From Duganella sp. SG902 (lineage in GTDB: Bacteria; Pseudomonadota; Gammaproteobacteria; Burkholderiales; Burkholderiaceae_D), in contig NZ_JABMJK010000012.1 in the NCBI RefSeq assembly GCF_013376005.1, positions 155,399-219,398 of the forward strand: a stretch of 64,000 nucleotides of DNA, given 5' to 3'. Below the pieces are notes generated by a model. The model was not told where the DNA came from. It was given only the letters and a program-made list of their open reading frames with translations, and searched no databases. Of the stretch, positions 61,237 through 64,000 are shown one piece after another (position 1 is the stretch's first letter; each line of letters begins with the position of its first letter). The translations under genes and the position numbers were made by a program.

Positions 61237-62304
61237 ATGAGAGATCCCGGCCTCCCCTCGCTCGACCAGCTGCGCGTATTCATCGCCGTCATCGACCATG
61301 GCGGCTTCGCCCACGCGGCGCGGGCCCTGCACCGCACCCAGTCGGTCATCAGCTACACCATCGCCAACCTTGAAGAACAGCTCAACGTCGCGCTGCTCGA
61401 CCGCAGCAAGCGCAAGCCCACGCTCACCGAGGCCGGCAAGGCCTTGCTGGCCGACGCGCGCGCGGTCTCGCTCAAGGTGGACGGCATGCGCGCCCGCGCC
61501 AAGGCGCTGTCGGCCGGGCTGGAGGCGGAGGTGTCGCTGGTGGTCGACGTGATGTTCTCCACCTGCAAGCTGGTGCGCATCCTGCACGCCTTTCAGAAGG
61601 AATTTCCAACCGTCTCCATGCGCCTGCGCACCGAGGCGCTGGGCGCCGTGACCCAGCTGGTGATGGACGGCACCTGCCGCATCGGCATCAGCGGCTGGGT
61701 GCCGGGCACGCCGGACGTGATCGAGCGCCAGGCCTGCGGCTTCGTCACCATGGTGCCGGTGGTGGCGCCTGACCATCCGCTGGCGCAGATCGAGGGCATC
61801 GTGCCGAGCGCCGTCCTGCGCGAGCACACCCAGCTGGTGCTGACCGACCGCAGCACCCTGACCCAAGGCCAGGACTTCGGCGTGCTGGCCCTGCGCGACT
61901 GGCGCCTGGGCGACCTCAGCTCCAAGCATGCGCTGCTGCGCAACGGCATCGGCTGGGGCAATATGCCGGTGGAATTCGTGCAATGGGATCTGGACGCGGG
62001 CCGCCTGGTGCAGCTGCAGATCGCCGAGGGCAGCTCGTTCAGCTTCCCGCTGTACGTGATCCGCCGTGGCGACGAGGAGCCGGGACCGGCCACGCGCTGG
62101 CTGATGCAGCAATTCCTCGACCTGGAACAGGGCGCTGGCGACGCCCCGCTCAAAGAGCGCGAGACCTGCGAATTGCAGGCCCACGCGGCGCAAGCCTACC
62201 ACCAGCCGACCGAGCGCGACCGCCGCGCCATGCCAACCCCGCCGCACGCCGACGCGCCGGCCGGGCTGGCGGTGGCCCCGGCTATTTCACTCCGGCCGCG
62301 TTGA
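61237..62304 (+). CDS. LysR-family transcriptional regulator
   Basis: This 355-residue regulator starts at ATG 61237 (MRDPGLPSLDQLRVFIAVIDHGGFAHAARALHRTQSVISYTIANLEEQLNVALLDR…). The effector domain follows to about residue 300. The last 50 residues are an extra low-complexity tail rich in Ala, His and Pro that typical LysR proteins (about 300 residues) lack. It is divergent from azoR and probably controls it. Its end overlaps the convergent cbpM by 23 bases. Confidence 0.88.
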   Translation: MRDPGLPSLDQLRVFIAVIDHGGFAHAARALHRTQSVISYTIANLEEQLNVALLDRSKRKPTLTEAGKALLADARAVSLKVDGMRARAKALSAGLEAEVSLVVDVMFSTCKLVRILHAFQKEFPTVSMRLRTEALGAVTQLVMDGTCRIGISGWVPGTPDVIERQACGFVTMVPVVAPDHPLAQIEGIVPSAVLREHTQLVLTDRSTLTQGQDFGVLALRDWRLGDLSSKHALLRNGIGWGNMPVEFVQWDLDAGRLVQLQIAEGSSFSFPLYVIRRGDEEPGPATRWLMQQFLDLEQGAGDAPLKERETCELQAHAAQAYHQPTERDRRAMPTPPHADAPAGLAVAPAISLRPR

Positions 62305-62596
62305 GCTTGCCGCGCAGGCGGCGGATCTCCTCCGACAGGTCGACCACCAGCGCGGCCACGTCGTCATTGGCTTCGAAGTCGCGCTCGATCTGGCACAGGC
62401 GGCGCGCCCGCACCAGGTCGGCGCTGGTGAAGCGCCAGCCGGCGCTGTGCTCGGGCGCATCGTCGAGCAAGATGCCGGTGCGCACATGCTGCACCACCCA
62501 TTCCGGTTCCACCGCGCACGCCTGCGCCAGTTCCTCCAGCGTCAGCGCGGCCTCGTCCACCAGTACGGCAGTTACGATCGCTTGTCCCATGCTCAT
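62282..62596 (-). CDS. cbpM: Chaperone modulator CbpM
   Basis: This 104-residue protein matches CbpM, the inhibitor of the DnaJ-like CbpA: 'LTLEELAQACAVEPEWVVQHVRTGIL', 'WRFTSADLVRARRLCQIERDFEANDDVAALVVDLSEEIRRLRGKL', a MerR-like helical fold. Start ATG 62596 overlaps the cbpA stop as ATGA; the longer frame to 62842 is a shadow of cbpA. Confidence 0.87.
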   Translation of the reverse strand: MSMGQAIVTAVLVDEAALTLEELAQACAVEPEWVVQHVRTGILLDDAPEHSAGWRFTSADLVRARRLCQIERDFEANDDVAALVVDLSEEIRRLRGKLNAAGVK

Positions 62597-63537
62597 CCTC
62601 CCGCGCGCGGATTGAAGGCCATCTCGCGCGCCATCGTTTGATACAGTTCGCGCTGCTTGTCGGTGGCGGCCGGCGGCAGCACCACTTCCAGCAGCAGATA
62701 CAGGTCGCCGGCCTCCTTGCCGGGAATGCCGCGTCCGCGCAGGCGCAACTTGCGCCCGCTTTGCGAACCGGCCGGCACCGTCACGTTCACCTTGCCCGAG
62801 GGCGTGGCCACCTCGATCTCGCCGCCCAGCGCCATCTCCCATGGCGCCACCGGCACCGTCTGGTAGACGTCGCGGCCGTCGACGCGGTAGCGCGCATGCG
62901 GGCGGAACTGGATTTCCAGGTACAAATCGCCCGGTCCGGCCGCGCCCGGCTGGCCCTGGCCCGACAGCCGCAGTTGCTGGCCGGCCGTCACGCCCTTCGG
63001 AATGTTGACGCTGAGATTGCGCTCGCGCGTGACGATGCGGTCCTGCGCGTCGCGCTCGGCCACCATCAGGCTGATGGTGCGGGTGGCGCCGGTGTAGCTG
63101 TCGGCCAGATCGATGGTGATGCTGGCGTGGCTGTCCTCGCCGCGCCGCGGCGCCTGACGCCGGCGCCCGCCGCCCAGGTTGGCGAACAGGTCGGCAAAAA
63201 AATCGCTGCCGGGATCGCCGCCGCCGAAGCCGCCGGCGCCACCGAAACCGCCGCCGGCGCCGCCGCCGAAGCCACGCCCCCAGTCCGGCGGCGGACGGAA
63301 CTCCTGGCCGGCGCGGTATTGCTGGCCGCGACCGAGGTCGTCATAAGCGGCGCGTTTCTCCGCGTCGCCCAGCACGCCGTACGCTTCGTTGATTTCCTGG
63401 GTTTTCTTTTGCGCGTCCGCCTCCTTGCTGACGTCCGGATGGTATTTGCGGACCAGCTTGCGGTAAGCCTTCTTGATTTCCTCGTCGCTGGCCGTCTTGG
63501 CCACGCCCAAGGTCTGGTAGTAATCCTTGTATTCCAC
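62593..63537 (-). CDS. cbpA: DnaJ-class curved-DNA-binding chaperone CbpA
   Basis: This 314-residue J-domain protein has a J domain (residues 4-70) with HPD ('KYHPDVSKEADAQ'), a Gly/Phe-rich linker and two C-terminal β-domains. There is no Cys-rich zinc region, which separates CbpA from DnaJ. It works with DnaK and binds curved DNA. It starts with GTG at 63537. cbpM follows with a four-base overlap, the standard pair. Confidence 0.93.
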   Translation of the reverse strand: MEYKDYYQTLGVAKTASDEEIKKAYRKLVRKYHPDVSKEADAQKKTQEINEAYGVLGDAEKRAAYDDLGRGQQYRAGQEFRPPPDWGRGFGGGAGGGFGGAGGFGGGDPGSDFFADLFANLGGGRRRQAPRRGEDSHASITIDLADSYTGATRTISLMVAERDAQDRIVTRERNLSVNIPKGVTAGQQLRLSGQGQPGAAGPGDLYLEIQFRPHARYRVDGRDVYQTVPVAPWEMALGGEIEVATPSGKVNVTVPAGSQSGRKLRLRGRGIPGKEAGDLYLLLEVVLPPAATDKQRELYQTMAREMAFNPRAGG

Positions 63538-63958
63538 GTTGCCCGCTCCCGTATGCTATGACTATCAGTCTACCGAAAAAGCTCGAAACGTGTAGGCAGA
63601 TACTGTCACCCTTAAGTCGTGGCCAAGACGTCCAGCAAGGATGAGATCAGGCAGGCTACCGCAAGCTGTCAACTTCTAAGTTAATTCGATTTTTCCAACT
63701 TTGTCGGGCAGGGGCAGCTTTACGAGCTCTCACAGTTGAGTAACATCATTCTTTTGTTGATTAAAAATCAACTAGAATGCATCCTCCACGGCCTCCGCAA
63801 TACTGTTTTTGTATGCGGCTGCTACTGCTTTTTGTACGTATTTTGTACGCAGCCGTAAAGCACAAAGGTCACGATTAAATGGCATTGGAATTTCGCAACG
63901 GCTCCTTGTAATGACCCAGTGAATTCCTGCTCAGGTGATAATACTGAAAGGACATCAC
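63538..63958. other. 421-base gap between cbpA and the right-edge transposase
   Basis: No gene is convincing. The left part should hold the cbpA promoter. The right part is AT-richer than the chromosome average and probably holds the left end of the IS element. I could not identify its terminal inverted repeat without the other end. Confidence 0.4.
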
Positions 63959-64000
63959 GTGAGCATGGTTATGGAAGAGGAAGTTAAACGTTGGACTGCA
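63959..64000 (+). mobile_element. Start of an IS3-type transposase OrfA (partial)
   Basis: A frame begins at GTG 63959 (AAAGGA six bases upstream) or ATG 63965/63971 and reads …MEEEVKRWTA at the window end. This N-terminus resembles the OrfA proteins of an IS3-type group ('M.EEVKRWTA.RK.ALV..II.GKTT'), as far as I recall. Only 14 codons are visible, so the call rests on that short match. Confidence 0.5.

Overview
The window is a contiguous, GC-rich, gene-dense bacterial chromosome segment. Its gene content and order point to a betaproteobacterium of the Oxalobacteraceae (Massilia, Duganella or Janthinobacterium type). The main clue is the long leftward block gyrA - DUF2059 gene - serC - pheA - hisC - tyrA - aroA - cmk - rpsA - ihfB - lapA - lapB - ugd - rfaE1 - comEA-like gene. 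Other support comes from ubiG-gph downstream of an OmpA-family gene, and from a one-piece tmRNA whose tag reads ANDNSYALAA. The genus is inferred from gene order and protein style only.

Layout. 1-5.5 kb: end of a LysR gene, then a leftward run of btuB-like receptor, btuF, dsbA, a small membrane protein, an SDR and a SnoaL-like protein. 5.6-12.5 kb: ygiD-type dioxygenase, a REP-like repeat cluster, ylqF GTPase, OPT transporter, S9 peptidase and a deacetylase-like enzyme. 12.6-17.7 kb: a MoxR - DUF58 - TgpA-like transglutaminase - MltB cell-envelope operon. 17.7-26.6 kb: a small HTH regulator behind an AT-rich leader, cysM, a cNMP-binding/thioredoxin-reductase-like fusion, a HEAT-like protein, an orphan gene behind a long polypyrimidine/polypurine inverted repeat, an MBL hydrolase, an M28 peptidase and a ComEA-like protein. 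26.7-42.4 kb: the core biosynthetic and information block, joining LPS precursor supply and assembly, IHF, ribosomal protein S1, aromatic amino-acid and serine biosynthesis, and gyrase A. 42.8-47.3 kb: OmpA-family protein, ubiG, gph, and two tandem paralogues of unknown function. 47.3-51.9 kb: metY, an ECF41 sigma factor with its carboxymuconolactone-decarboxylase target, and a LysR/SDR divergent pair. 52-54.6 kb: a PIN toxin-antitoxin pair next to ssrA, then a repetitive coiled-coil membrane protein. 54.7-63.5 kb: TetR regulator, two small genes, an NAD-salvage operon that overlaps a GGDEF/EAL gene, a divergent azoR/LysR pair, and cbpA-cbpM. The right edge enters what looks like an IS3-type transposase.

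The most interesting items are these. (1) Two tandem paralogues (45052-47269) match nothing I recognise and carry a possible divergent GIY-YIG-like core. (2) Two unlinked genes, an S9 peptidase and a nicotinamidase-like gene, have perfect hairpins against or over the start codon that share the GGACTC/GAGTCC stem and a TTTGCAA element. (3) Two matching TGTCACA-N16-CGTC promoters complete an ECF41 circuit. (4) A purine/pyrimidine inverted repeat of about 110 bp sits directly ahead of an orphan gene. (5) A coiled coil is built from nine 18-residue repeats that change to 11-residue repeats.

All coordinates were read by eye from the sequence. Family assignments rest on recalled motifs, not on database searches.
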